Of a stretch of DNA of 64,000 bases, positions 1 through 10,914 are shown piece by piece. The notes below the pieces were generated by a model. It ran no database searches, had not been told where the DNA came from, and saw only the letters and a program-made list of their open reading frames with translations. Position numbers and translations under genes: made by a program. The stretch comes from Mytilus galloprovincialis (lineage: Eukaryota > Mollusca > Bivalvia > Mytilida > Mytilidae). Each line of letters opens with the position of its first letter. Position 1 is the stretch's first letter. The stretch lies in NCBI RefSeq assembly GCF_965363235.1, contig NC_134846.1, forward strand, positions 62,609,121 through 62,673,120, written 5' to 3'.

Positions 1-904
1 ATTTTTCATCGATTTTTACCTATTTTTGGGCTATTATCGTGAAAAAAATCACAGTTCCACAATTAAACTTTTTTTCATACTTTCTATAAAGATGAAGTGG
101 ACCAATCTGAATACATTATACCTAAGAAAACTATAGGTAGGTGTTAATATAAGAAAGTTTTATCAAATTTTGACGCTTTTTTGTGTAAAATTTACCATGC
201 TGTTAATTTTGTATTTTTGTGATTTTTCTCAGTTTTAAGAATACAATGCCTATTATTTTCAACTTATTTTGTTATACATGATTGAAAAAATGCAAGAATG
301 TAAGAAATTTGAAAAGACCAAAACGATAGGGTTGTACATGATTCTTGTAAAATAATTTTTTGTATCCCTCACCCATTTTCTCAAATTTTTGGCTAAAAAT
401 ACTGACTTGATTGGTCTTTAAATTTGAAAACTGGATTACTCAAAAACCATTCATTGTAAATACACAATTTTTTCACAGAGTTATTTTTTATTATGATATT
501 TTTAAGATTCATTGATATTTTCCACTTGTATCACATGTTTTCAAAATGATTCAAGAACGAGATTTAAACGAGACTGAAAAGACAGAAGAATACATCCTTA
601 AATCTGCAACATGTTGGGGATATATTTACATACACAAATTACTTGTAATAAACAACCAACATTGGAAATTGTTTTATTTAACACCATTGTGTCCCAGGTA
701 AGAGTTGTCTTATTGACACTCTACATCTCTTTTAGTACTACCTGTTATGTCTATGTGGTGTAGGTACCAATTTTTTAATATTACATTTATATTGTGTTAC
801 AGATCAAACTTATTTGTTCAGTGTATGTTTACTTGTTTTTATCAAAATGTCTTCGTAAACGAGTTAAGCTATTTCAATGTGTCTTTATAGGATGTAATGT
901 TGTA
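1..904. other. AT-rich DNA, no gene recognised
   Basis: No exon of the neighbouring phosphatase gene (for example one coding the RGNHE motif) and no other coding signal was found here. Presumably this is part of the phosphatase gene's next intron, since the gene continues leftward. Confidence 0.4.
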
Positions 905-1262
905 CTTTTCAGCGTTAGGGTGAAGGTTGGCACCTGTTAAAAAGTTTAAACCCCACTACATTTTTATGCACCTGTCCTTAGTTGATTACCTGTTGTTCAG
1001 TGTTTTTCCTATGTTGGTGTGGTTAATAGGTGTTTCTCCTTTCTTGTTTATTTTATAGATAAGATGGTTGGTTTTCCTGTTTGAATTGTTTTAGACTACC
1101 TGTAGTAATTTTGGAGCTCTTTACAGCTTGCTGTTCAGTGTGAGGCAAGGTTTTGGGTTAAAGGCAGTACTTTGATCTAGAAATGTTAACTTTTTATACA
1201 TTGTGACTTGGATGGAGAGCTGTCTCATTGGCACTCATACCGGTACTAGACTTTTTCTTATT
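905..1262 (+). repeat. Retroelement 3' tail, family R
   Basis: This block ends in 'GAGCTGTCTCATTGGCACTC', the reverse complement of the opening found in other copies at about 12663, 26563, 42883 and 50197 ('GATGTGGTATGATTGCCAAT'). It also carries the 'cacctgttaaaaagtttaa ... cacctgtcc' stretch that I recall from bivalve retroelement tails. It abuts the phosphatase exon by about 20 bp. Confidence 0.55.
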
Positions 1263-1280
1263 CATATCAATAAAGCTAAC

Positions 1281-2344
1281 CTGTCCACATAATCCCCCAA
1301 AAATAAATAATTAGCATCTGGTGGGTAACCACACTTATCAAAGTGTCTTAACATATCTTCATACTGTCCATGTATATCACCAACAATATTGACAGGGGAG
1401 GCAACTTCTACAATCATAGGTTGTTCCAAAAACAATTCCCTCGATAGCTGGCATAATTGCCTTATTTGAGTTTCTGGCAACTGAACCTGTAAATATAAAT
1501 TGTAGTAGAATATGGTAAATAAAGATATAATATAATTTCATTAATATTTGACCAGGATTATAATTTTTTTTCCCTTTTCAACCCTAACCTTTATAATAAG
1601 CAGTATTCATTTAGAAAAAAGGAAATTTCAAAATTTTAAAAACTTTTCACTCTGCGCTCATTTTAATTTGTAATCCATTATTTTATACCATGAAAAAACA
1701 CAAGAATGTGTGTCTACCAAATTATAACAAGAATGTGTCCAAAGTACACGGATGCCCCACTCGCACTATCATTTTCCATGTTCAATGGACCGTGAAAATG
1801 GGTAAAAAATATAATTAGGCATTAAAATTAGAAAGATCATATCATAGGGAACATTTGTACTAAGTTTCAAGTTGATTGGACTTCAACTTCATCAAAAACT
1901 ACCTAGACCAAAAACTTTAACCTGAAACTCTTACTTTCTTTTTCTATGTTCAGTGGACCGTGAAATTGGGGTCAAAAGTTTAATTTGTCTTTAAAATTAG
2001 AAAGATCATATCATAAGGAACATATGTACTAAGTTTCAGCGTCATCAAAAACTACCTTGACCAAAAACTTTAACCTGAAGCGGGACAGACGGACGGACGA
2101 ACGGACGGACGGACGAACGAACGGACGAACGGACACACAGACCAGAAAACATAATGCCCCTCTACTATCGTAGGTGGGGCATAAAAATTGTTTACAACGT
2201 AACAGATGAACATATGCATGTACACCTGCAATACCAATCAAATTCAATCATCATAAATTTCCAACAAACCTGCTTGTTTGGAGATTCCTTAATGGAAAGA
2301 AGTTGCTCCACTATACTGTCCACATCTAGGTCTTTATTAATCAT
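1281..2344 (-). CDS. PPP1C-like: PP1-like Ser/Thr protein phosphatase, first two coding exons
   Basis: Two exons on the minus strand join in phase 0: exon 1 at 2344-2270 (25 codons, ATG at 2344) and exon 2 at 1486-1281, with GT-AG borders. The product is the N-terminal third of a metallophosphatase that removes phosphate from Ser/Thr using a two-metal centre. Visible are the PP1-type leader (VDSIVEQLL, then [12 protein letters not shown]), the metal-binding GDIHGQ motif and GDYVDR at the exon end. Family knowledge says the next exon should open with G and go on to RGNHE; that part is off the window. Compared with canonical PP1 it reads [20 protein letters not shown] where most animals have [20 protein letters not shown], so it is probably a divergent paralogue rather than PP1 alpha/beta/gamma. 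A calcineurin or PP2A identity is unlikely because of the PP1-style N-terminus. The single 783-bp intron holds a family T repeat. Confidence 0.85.
1735..2190 (+). repeat. Family T repeat, internally duplicated, in phosphatase intron
   Basis: The stretch contains two tandem partial copies of one unit (each with 'ttagaaagatcatatcat' followed by 'aagtttca'), then a (GGAC/GAAC)n tract at about 2089-2130 and a closing 'ggtggggcataaa'. A second, single-unit copy lies at 46490-46752, which confirms that this is an interspersed repeat. Its class is unknown; it has no coding capacity. Confidence 0.65.
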
Positions 2345-2873
2345 TTTGTAAATCAATAATAATACTGCTCAGTCATTTCTATTTCTGAAAAACAAACATC
2401 AAAAGCATTATTATTGCATAAATACAAATTAAATTTCCTAGATAAATTACTTTCTAATAAAAATTCTTTTTCATACTACACACAAAGGCAAAAATTTGAA
2501 TGCTTTTTCATGTGTCCATGTCAGAGAAAAGTTTTAAAATGTTGAATTTGAAGATATCAACTGTTTCAAACAAGTAATAGATACCAATTGTGAATTATAT
2601 TTTAAGTGATTATAATCATAAAAAAACTTGCTACAAAGACTGATCGCAATTCATGAACAATTCAGTGTACTTATAGTCCTACATGTAAGTCTTTGTGATA
2701 CCTCAGTATAAACATTTTCCCAAAAGAATTTAAGATCATATAAATTTGATATTGAGTTCTTAATTCTTTCAGTATAATGTCAATGAACTGCATGTAACCA
2801 ACATCTAAATGATTGACAGATAGAAAAGTCATCCCGTTCTGTTGGACATATTATGTGTACTGTTTTTGAGCTT

Positions 2874-3044
2874 CTAATTAAGAAATACTTGATGCAAGCT
2901 ACTTTATTTTAGTTTTAACATGGGTATGCATTATATTCCTGTCAGATTATTTTTGCCCAAGCGATAGTGACACAAATATAATGCTTCCCATGTTAAAAAC
3001 TACCATAAATTATAGCTTGCATCAATTATTTCGATTCTGATTAG
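2874..3044. mobile_element. Short foldback (MITE-like) element
   Basis: Left and right ends are imperfect inverted repeats: 'gatgcaagct' at 2891 against 'agcttgcatc' at 3014, and 'gttttaacatggg' against 'cccatgttaaaaac'. Total is about 170 bp, with no coding capacity. No clear target duplication was found, so the superfamily is open. Confidence 0.6.
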
Positions 3045-3092
3045 GACAATTAATTTAATTTCTATGTCAGATGTGTAAAAGTATAGAGTGAT

Positions 3093-3180
3093 TGTGTAGG
3101 CTCTTCCATGAACTTCCCTTTCTTAATTGTAAACGAGTATGTGTAGGCTCTTCCATGAACCTCCCTTTCTTGATTGTAAA
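3093..3180. repeat. Tandem duplication, 47-bp period
   Basis: Two nearly identical copies start with 'tgtgtaggctcttccatga' at 3093 and 3140. They lie upstream of the PP1-like start codon, in the probable 5' flank or 5' leader of that gene. Confidence 0.6.
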
Positions 3181-6049
3181 ACTTCGAATTCTAGCCTGAA
3201 AATTAAACAAAAATCACTGGAAATACGCATTTGCTACGTGAACTCAAGTTAATTCAAAGGTGGCCGGAGATATGGGAAATTTCCCTGAATATATGAGATG
3301 TCCAATTAATCGATTACGGAGGATAGCGTGCATGTGCTTGTACGGTAATGTGTTGACGTTACGTTACGTATCATTTTAGTAACGTCATTGAAATATGTAT
3401 GGCAACGTAATCATGTGAAAAAACAACGTCTCGGCGCTGAAAGGGTTAAAAGGTCCTGCCCCATCACAAAAAAAAAAATTAAATAAATCATTTATGGATT
3501 TTGTTTCAAGAAATTTGTGATACATACTTTGTTCAATTACCTCAAGTAAGTCAGATATTGAATATTTCAAAGTTGAAAGAAATATGATTAGTAGTTATGA
3601 GGATCAATTAATAACATCATAAGAAAAATAACCAAAATGTATGTTGCGTTTTTAAGGTCCGTCAGTATATCACTAAATTATATACATCAGAGTAAAAAAA
3701 AATCGTTTAAACGCTCAGTCGATAAAATGTAAACGACGTCACCTATTTTTATGCGTTTATTTCATGCAATACACGAATCTTTCTTTCATTCTATTCTGTG
3801 TTTGTATAGATAGAGAATAGTATTTTTTATATCCTCAGTGCGCGAACCTGTCTCTCCACTTCGACACTCTTGACACTTGCAGTTCGTGACTTTTTGTTTC
3901 ATTTTCGAGTCATGAACATGCAAATTGAATAAAGAAAACTAACATTTCTATATATCTGAACATTAACAGTGAATAATGTCTAAGCAAAAATTGTTATCTT
4001 TACACAGAATTCATCGATTTTCAACTGCTGTTGGCTTGGATGTACGTCACATCTGATTGGCGTCCATTTTGATTCTGAAGCTGGCTAGTCACATGATGGT
4101 TTCCATGCCAACCACATTTCCCCGCGAAAATTAAAAAGCCATGAATATATACTAGTCAAAGAGTAGAGCCAAGTTTAAAATCTAATAAAACCTTGCACTA
4201 TTATTTTACATGTAAATATTTATTTATTTGTTACCAATAAACCGTGACAGAGACTGTATGATAGTCCCAGTCAATACCTGATATGACTGAAATATATAAG
4301 ATCATATAAGATGTCAGTCATTCTAATCAATTCATACAATTGTTGTATTTTTGTAAGATCTACTATAAAACTGACTTTTTATTTCATTTAGCAAAGGATT
4401 TTAGAATCGTTAATTTAAAATTTCATGCGTATGAAGTACCAAGTTCCACTATAATTTAACTTTACTTTAAAATTTATTAACGAGGTCCGGACAGTACCAG
4501 ATACAGTATATATAAAACCTAAGCTGCCTTCCAAATAACATACTACAAAAGTATTATATAAAATAAATAGTTTATAGAAACTCGATAGAAAAGGGTTGGT
4601 GGCCAACGGATTAAGGTGTTTTCCACTACGGACACCATAACTTTAAACAATAGAATTCACTGAGTAATCAAACACAAAGAAATGTAAAAGAAATTAGATA
4701 GATGGATTAACAAATTGTCACTATAGCACTTAAATGCATTGAATTTCTAATTCGTATATGTGACCCCCCATATATGTGCAAAGCTTCCTGGTTATGTACT
4801 TTCCTTCATCATTTGTCTGTTTGGCAATTATACCCAATATTTCAGTCTTAATTTTTTCCTGCAAATTCGTTTTATACCTTACATCCTTGATTAAATATTT
4901 ATGGTATTGCACATCATTGACAAAACAAAAAAACCGTGAAAATTGTTTATGCACATAGAGTCTGCATGCACATGACTAGTCTAGATGACAAGCTTTTCGA
5001 TATGAGACTGAACAAAATGTGTATATGCAGCCAAATCGTCCCAATTGACAAAATAATTTGATTGGTTGATGGAGTTCAGTGACAATGGTTTCATGCATGT
5101 GTAAACGATTAGTTTTATGGCGAAAAATATATTTATGAATACATATAATTTGATTTGAACCATAAACAGGAAACTGCACTAACAATATCAAATTCAATAG
5201 AATGCCAAAAAAACAAAACAAAAAAACATCAAACAAAACAAATATATACAACAGTTTCTCATTAATCTGCTGTTTTACCAAAATCTGTAAATATATATAA
5301 TTTAGTTTTTTTATAAAGAACTTGTTCAAATGCAAAATTACTTACCAATATCAACCGATAAGAATGTCTTACCTGTCAGAAACGAAGTTGTAAATTTTAG
5401 ACTCTTTAGTAGGAGAAAGTAACTGATTTCAAATAAACCACATATTTACTTTGAAATATTAATCAAATAAATTTATAAGTACAATGTTTAAATTGAAATG
5501 ATTAACCTTCGATGTCTATAACACAGTACATTGTAATACTATTTAAATTCTTACAATATTTAGAAATCTTTTCTCCACAAACTTACTTATAATAATTTTG
5601 AAAAATCGATTTTACTCGACCATTAGTCAAACAGCACATTAAACAAGACAATTGTTTGACTATTAAATGCCGTTCCGACGACATTCAAACTGTAACTATC
5701 AATAAATAATATCTTTTGAATTAACTTTTACAAATAGTTTTTGAGTGGTTGCAAGAATTACAAAACTTAATACATTAAACTGCACAAAATTCGATATCAC
5801 ACTGTCTCTTCTAGGGAATTTTGTAATCATGACCCGCGTCTAGCTGCGAATTAATTATTCCGCCACATTTGCCGTGTTTTATTTTGTTTTGCTTATTTTG
5901 CGTCAAATATGAATTCAAAACCACCAGCCAGTCAGAAAGAAAGAAAGAGAGACACTTAGAAATAAAACTGAGTTCATCCATACATAACTGAATTTCGGCA
6001 ATCGGATTATCCTGCATGGTATCGTTGATGAGTTTATTTGCATAAAGAT
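3181..6049. other. Noncoding stretch, nothing recognised
   Basis: The stretch is AT-rich, with no splice-flanked exon, tRNA or recognisable transposon. Short open frames on both strands (for example 119 codons at 4976-5335) are rich in F, I, L and K, as expected by chance in this composition. Confidence 0.4.
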
Positions 6050-6059
6050 AAGTTGTCCA

Positions 6060-6340
6060 TTTCTGTGGTAACGTGGATCTAGCGTGCTCGAGTGCGGGTG
6101 GTCGAAAGTTTGATTCACCTTCAGGTTAAACCAAAGACTTGAATTACTGATATTGACTTTTTTCTACTTCTCCACTAAGAATGCGGCATCACTTAGAAGT
6201 TAGAGCAAAGAATGGTTAACCAAGAGTAATACTTATAAATGTGCCTAGGTAGGGTGACATGTCTCCATGAGGACTGTTACCTCCTGAACTTTAGCACGTT
6301 AAAATCGGCTTAATAAAAAGTAGGTTTCATATTATGCTTT
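6060..6340 (+). mobile_element. tRNA-derived SINE, degraded
   Basis: The head resembles a decayed tRNA promoter: a box-A-like 'tggatctagcgtgctcg', then a box-B-like 'agtttgattcac'. The body reads 'ccaaagacttgaattac ... tctccactaagaatgcggca', which I recall as a mollusc SINE body. Only one copy is in the window, so identification rests on memory of the family. Confidence 0.5.
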
Positions 6341-6409
6341 CGTCCAAGATATGTATCTTATTTGCTAAAGGATATAAAACAGCAATCCATCATTCTGCTT
6401 CATTCTTTA

Positions 6410-6687
6410 CAGCCAATTCCATTGAGTGATTGCGTGTAGGCAAAGGTAATATCTTTGATTAGCTTGCTTGCTAGCTGAACCGCGAAGTCATTATTAGGTA
6501 AAGTAAACTACCCATATTTCGAAGTAGCCTAGTCATACAGACAGATAGATTGGTTACCTGTCGGGATAGTCTACTCTTAAAGGAGGACAGTTTACCTTAC
6601 CTAACACTGACTTCACGGTTCAGCTAGCAAGCAAACTAACCAAATTAAGATATTACCATCTACATACACACTCAATGGAATCGGCTG
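6410..6687. mobile_element. Foldback element with ~100-bp inverted repeats, TA target
   Basis: Arms of about 100 bp ('cagccaattccattgagtg' at the left; the right end reads 'cactcaatggaatcggctg') face each other across a short centre. Both ends are flanked by TA (6408-6409 and 6688-6689). Ends CAG...CTG with a TA duplication point to a Tc1/mariner-like or similar TA-targeting non-autonomous DNA element. No transposase is encoded. Confidence 0.7.
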
Positions 6688-6887
6688 TAATTTGTTCTAG
6701 AGGGTTGATGCACTGCTGCAATTTTTAAAATGTAACTGTACACTGATTTACATTTCCAAATATGATTGTCAAAAGCTCAGTAATGGCAATGTCTTTAGCA
6801 GTTGAGATGTCGGCAATTTCTATGTAAAGAAGTTCTTCCTAGATTAGGACTAGTTTTAGCAGAGATTTCAGCAATGTATATGTCAAA

Positions 6888-7878
6888 GGCACTGGCTACG
6901 GTTACATTGAAATGTAACAATAATAAAAATATTATTGTTACATTGGAGACTAAATGCCGGAATGCATGGTTGGGTAAGGATCTGTTTAATTACGAATGTA
7001 ACAATAATTATTAAGGCTACGGTTACATAGCGTTATTGTTACATGAAAAACAGCAATGTACGATGGGACTAGTAATATGTACTAGATAATAAAAAATGAA
7101 GACATTTATTTTATATTTGCAATACATACATTTATTACATACAATATATTTACTGTAATTTTTTTATTTACAATGACAATTTCTACAAATCAAGTAAGTG
7201 GTTTTTAAAGTCCGACACATTTTTGATGAACGAAATTGCGTCCTCCACGGTTACGTGTACATAAAGAAAATCTTAGTATTTAAGTTACAGTTAGCAAACT
7301 TTGCTTTTGATGTATCAATTTGGGTCAAGTTGTTTAGCTGTATGAAATTTATGTCTTGATTTTGTTTAAGTTTCGCCGGTTTAAAACGCATCGCAATTTT
7401 TTAAAGTGTTTCACCCTAAACAAAATTGGTTCAAAGTATAATGACAGTAATAAGAGTAGGTGTGCAGTTAAATACTTTAAAAAAGAAAAACCATTGAACT
7501 ATATGTTTCGCCTTTGACACTCCTAATCTTGAGTAGTATCTTTAAGAACATCAAAAACATTAATACGTAAAACTATTCAAGTTAAACACAATTTAATTGT
7601 TGAATAATAATATTTAATATTTATCAGTATTACAAGTATTGTTTAGTACATATGAAATAATTAAGCAAAACAACTATAGAAGATTTAAGTTTAATAAATC
7701 TAGCGTACATTGCTGTTTTTCATGTAACAATAACGTAATGTAACCGTAGCCTCAGTAATTATTGTTACATTCGTAATTAATCGGTTCCTCACCCAACTTT
7801 GCATTCCGGTAATTAGTCTCCAATGTAACAATAATATTTTTATTATTGTTACATTTCCATGTAACCGTAGCCAGTGCC
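6888..7878. mobile_element. Mutator-like (MULE) non-autonomous foldback element, 9-bp TSD
   Basis: The 991-bp element opens with 'ggcactggctacggttacat' and closes with its reverse complement; the inverted arms run about 185 bp. Perfect 9-bp direct repeats TATGTCAAA flank it at 6879-6887 and 7879-7887. Long TIRs plus a 9-bp duplication are the hallmark of Mutator-like elements. Each arm contains an internal palindrome (ATGTAACAATAATA / TATTATTGTTACAT) and a second inner copy of the terminal motif 'ggctacggttacat' at about 7016, so the element looks nested. The unique centre (about 7080-7690) is AT-rich with no transposase. Confidence 0.8.
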
Positions 7879-8013
7879 TATGTCAAAACTGATACTACAC
7901 AGCAAGATTTTTGCACCATTACGGTAAACGACTGTTATTATCCTGAGATGTATGCAATGTCGATTTCCAGGACTAAAACAAAAATTTCTGCATGTCTGTC
8001 AAATATAGAAATA

Positions 8014-8195
8014 AAAGAGGGACGAAAGATACCAGAGGGACAGTCAAACTCATTAATCGGAAATAAACTGACAACGCCATGGCTAAAATTTAAAAAGACA
8101 AACAGACAAACAATAGTACACATGACTAAACATAGAAAACTAAAGAATAAGCAACACGAACCCCACCAAAAACTAGGGGTGATCTCAGGTGCATC
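8014..8195 (-). mobile_element. 3'-end fragment of a Penelope-like element (PLE-C)
   Basis: The sequence matches, in reverse, the 3' untranslated part that follows the RT fossil at 9515-10510 ('gagggacgaaagatacca', 'caacgccatggcta', 'ggggtgatctcaggtgc'). 5'-truncated tails like this are typical of reverse-transcribed insertions. A short family R piece ('ccaatgagacaactttccac') follows at 8205-8250. Confidence 0.6.
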
Positions 8196-8261
8196 AATTT
8201 TGAAGATGTGTTTGATAACCAATGAGACAACTTTCCACAAGATACCAAATGAAATAGAAGT

Positions 8262-8518
8262 TTTCGGGGGGGGGGGGGGCTATGGTTTTTTTTTCTGTGC
8301 AAACTTTTTTTTAAGCCTTCGGCGAAGAACAATCTATTTTTTTAGCGACAAACCAAAAACATTTTTTTTCTTTCAATTTTAGCATTACATATAGTGGCAG
8401 CTGAGGGTGAAACAAACAATTTTTTTTTCTCAGGGTCCAAAACAAATTATTTTTTTCACCAAAACCTGGAAACAAACTTTTTTTTCCAAAAAAAACCATA
8501 GCCCCCCCCCCCCAGAAA
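8262..8518. mobile_element. Homopolymer-tipped MITE, copy 1
   Basis: The ends are inverted repeats: a G run followed by CTATGGTTTTTTTT, and AAAAAAAACCATAGC followed by a C run. The interior (about 220 bp) is a reverse-orientation homologue of the element at 9546-9839. It sits at the truncated edge of the adjacent hairpin-ended element. No coding capacity. Confidence 0.7.
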
Positions 8519-9087
8519 ATCAGGGTAAAATGTAGATTTTAGCTTATAACTCTGAAATGAAAGCATTTAGAGCAAATCTGACAAGGGGTAAAATTGTTAA
8601 TCAGGTTAACATCTATCATCTGCCCTGTAATTTTCAAATGAATCAGACAACTGGTTGATGGGTTGCTGCCCCTAAATTGGTAATCTTAAGGAAATTTTGA
8701 CATTTTTAGTTATTAGCTTGAATATTATTATAGATAGAGATAAACTGTAAACAGCAGTAATGTACAGCAAAGTAAGACCTACAAATAAGTTTCGATGAGC
8801 AAAATGGGGAATTGACCGCTTAAGGAGTTATTGTCCTTTATAGTCAATTTTTAATCATTTTCAGTAATTTTTGGTAAATTTTTACAAAATGATTTTCTCT
8901 GTAACTACTGGGCAAAGTGCATTATAGATAGATATATTGTTAACAGCAAGAGTATTCAGTAAAGGAATATCTACAAACACATTAACATCACCAAAACACA
9001 ATTTTGTCATGAATCCATCTACTTCCTTTGTTTAATATTCACATAGACCAAGGTGAGCGACACAGGCTCTAAAGAGCCTCTAGTTTA
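8519..9087 (-). mobile_element. Hairpin-ended element family A, partial copy A1
   Basis: This matches the family A units described at 12915-14690, in reverse. It holds part of one ~500-bp unit and the complete 'left' end, including the hairpin AGGCTCTAAAGAGCCT and 'ctagttt'. The other end was lost at the neighbouring MITE. No coding capacity. Confidence 0.7.
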
Positions 9088-9151
9088 TATTGACCTGCAG
9101 AAGTTCATTAAACTGATAACAGTGTATGTATGCATGTGTGTTATATTTCAG

Positions 9152-9322
9152 CTTGTCCTGTGTCAGATTCAAGAGGATGGATTTAAATGTACATTTAGTG
9201 ATGATCAACCAATCAGTGATATATCTGAGTCAGAGCTTGTCTGTGCTATAGACATTACCTTTACCAGTATCAAAGAGTACAGAGTCACCATACCTTCAGC
9301 TGATTGTTGTGCATACCATTAG
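9152..9322 (+). other. Exon-like open frame between two family A ends
   Basis: A polypyrimidine-poor but valid acceptor (ttatatttcag, AG at 9150-9151) is followed by 56 codons and TAG: LVLCQIQEDGFKCTF..., a Cys- and acidic-rich stretch unlike the AT-biased chance frames around it. Family A end hairpins lie on both sides (to 9087 and from 9338). It could be the last exon of an unseen plus-strand gene or an exon captured by a rolling-circle-type element. The frame can be read leftward through the element end to 9053, but that part is transposon sequence. Function unknown. Confidence 0.3.
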
Positions 9323-9337
9323 AGAATCAGATTAATA

Positions 9338-9372
9338 TGCACATAGCCCAAGGTGAGCGACACAGAGCCTGT
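9338..9372 (-). mobile_element. Family A terminal fragment
   Basis: About 35 bp repeats the family A end ('cccaaggtgagcgacacag'), then diverges. It may be a second end bounding the exon-like frame at 9152-9322. Confidence 0.45.
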
Positions 9373-9514
9373 TGAGAATTCCGTTTATGATCTTTATGTT
9401 TATTGATACATAGGAACATCCTAGTATGGTGACAATAAGCTGCAAGTATACACGTAAAATTCATAGAGTGGACCTAAAAACGAGATTATATCACACTAAT
9501 TGAAATGATGTAAC

Positions 9515-10510
9515 TGGAGATAAAGGATACTACAGATACAGCTAAGGCAGCAACCATTTGATTTTCTGGGGGGGGGGGGGGGCTATGGGTTTTTTTTCGA
9601 AAAAAAAGTTTGTTTCCAGTTTTTGGAGAAAAAAATAATATTTTTTTGACCCTGAGAAAAAAAAATTGTTTGTTTCACCCTTAGCTGCCACTATATGTCA
9701 TGTTAAAATTGAAAGAAAAAAATTGTTTTCATCTTGTCGCCCAAAAAATAGATTGTTTTTCGCCGAAGGCGAAAAAAAAGTTTACGTAGAAAAAAAAACC
9801 ATAGCCCCCCCCCCCCCAGAAAATCAAATGGTTGCTGCCTAAGTCTGCCTCAAATCTTGACTTATATCTAGAAATTGACAATGAGGGTCGGTTGAAAACA
9901 AAACTTTATGACAAAAGAGGTGATTTCAGCTTCCTGATTGGGAGTTTTCCATTTCTATGTAGCAACATTCCAGTAGTGCCTGCATGCGGAGTATATATCT
10001 CCTAATTGATACGATATTTCCGTGCTTGTATTTCCTATAGTCATAATTTCCTAGATAGAGCATTGCTACTCACAAGGAAGCTATTAAACCAAGAGGTCCA
10101 AATGGTGAAGTTGAAATCATTCCTTTGTAAATTTTACGGACGCCATCACGAGTTGGTTGACCATTATAGAATAACCATTTCATAGATGATATCGGATATG
10201 TTCCTTATGTCGTAACTACAATACCCTTTCCCTTTTCACGAATGTGACCTACTGAATTTGTAATAAAATAAGAAACACGACGGGTGCCACATGTGAAGCA
10301 GGATCTGCTTACCCTTCCGGAGAACCTGAGATCACCCCCAGTTTTTGGAAAGGTTCATGTTGCTTAGTCTTTAGTTTTCTATGTTGTGTCTTCTGTACTA
10401 TTATTTGTCTGTTTGTCCTTCTATTTTTAGCCTTGACGTCAGTTTATTTTCTATCTATGAGTTTGACTCTCCCTCTGGTATCTTTCGTCCCTCTCATTTA
10501 CTTATTGGTA
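9515..10510 (+). mobile_element. Penelope-like RT fossil with 3' tail (PLE-C), broken
   Basis: The stretch reads as the C-terminal half of a Penelope-type reverse transcriptase of the 'IPMGTNCAPL' kind (LYLEIDNEGRLKTKLYDKRG, GVYIS), followed by the family's 3' untranslated part ('gacgggtgccacatgtgaag'). It is 5'-truncated, with a few breaks, and is split by a MITE at 9546-9839. Related fossils lie at 56385-57650 (reverse) and as 3' tails elsewhere. No endonuclease domain is visible, so whether it is a Penelope clade in the strict sense is an inference. Confidence 0.7.
9546..9839. mobile_element. Homopolymer-tipped MITE, copy 2, with TAA target duplication
   Basis: The inverted ends are 'ggcagcaaccatttgatttt' and its reverse complement, enclosing the G-run/C-run and CTATGG/CCATAG motifs. 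TAA flanks both sides (9543-9545 and 9840-9842). Removing the element and one TAA restores the RT reading ...DTTDTAKSAS..., which defines an exact filled site. A 3-bp TAA duplication suggests the PIF/Harbinger group. Copy 1 at 8262 is inverted relative to this one. Confidence 0.8.
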
Positions 10511-10834
10511 TTTAACCTAGTTAAAATTATAATTACAGACTGAAACACAGCTAAAATTTCCAAAGACTAGTCTCTCAGCAATGACTGATGCTATATTAAA
10601 ATTTCGGCAATGTTTATATCGAAGACTACCACAAAGCTGACATTTCTGCAATTTCTATACCGACTTCTGATAAAAGGTTATATCAAGAACGATTATTGAC
10701 ATATTTTTGAAAAATGAAATAAAACAGACATAGAAAAATCCAATGGCAAGTGCGTGCTCGCTGTCTATCTATATCGGGTTGTATGGCCGTCAACTTCAAA
10801 TAAAATGAATACAATTTCTTGACACAAGATAACA
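10511..10834. other. Noncoding, nothing recognised
   Basis: No gene or repeat was identified. This is the downstream flank of the 78-residue gene on the minus strand. Confidence 0.4.
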
Positions 10835-10840
10835 TTTATT
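10835..10840 (-). terminator. Polyadenylation signal AATAAA of the 78-residue gene
   Basis: AATAAA on the minus strand lies about 75 nt past the stop codon at 10915, the usual place for a cleavage/polyadenylation signal. Confidence 0.5.
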
Positions 10841-10914
10841 TTTAATTGTACACAGATTGGAAACGAACTTAACTTATACTTTTAACCCACAAAGTATATA
10901 TACATGTTATTCAT

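Noticed and set aside
4976-5335. 119-codon minus-strand frame
   Set aside because: Composition is dominated by F, I, L, K and N, as expected by chance at this AT content; no splice or domain evidence.
7846-8382. 178-codon plus-strand open frame
   Set aside because: It starts in the right arm of the Mutator-like element and runs through a Penelope-like tail and a MITE, all of which exist as separate repeats; no exon or domain signal.
9053-9151. N-terminal extension of the exon-like frame at 9152
   Set aside because: The first part is the family A element end and adjoining DNA; only the part after the acceptor looks protein-like.
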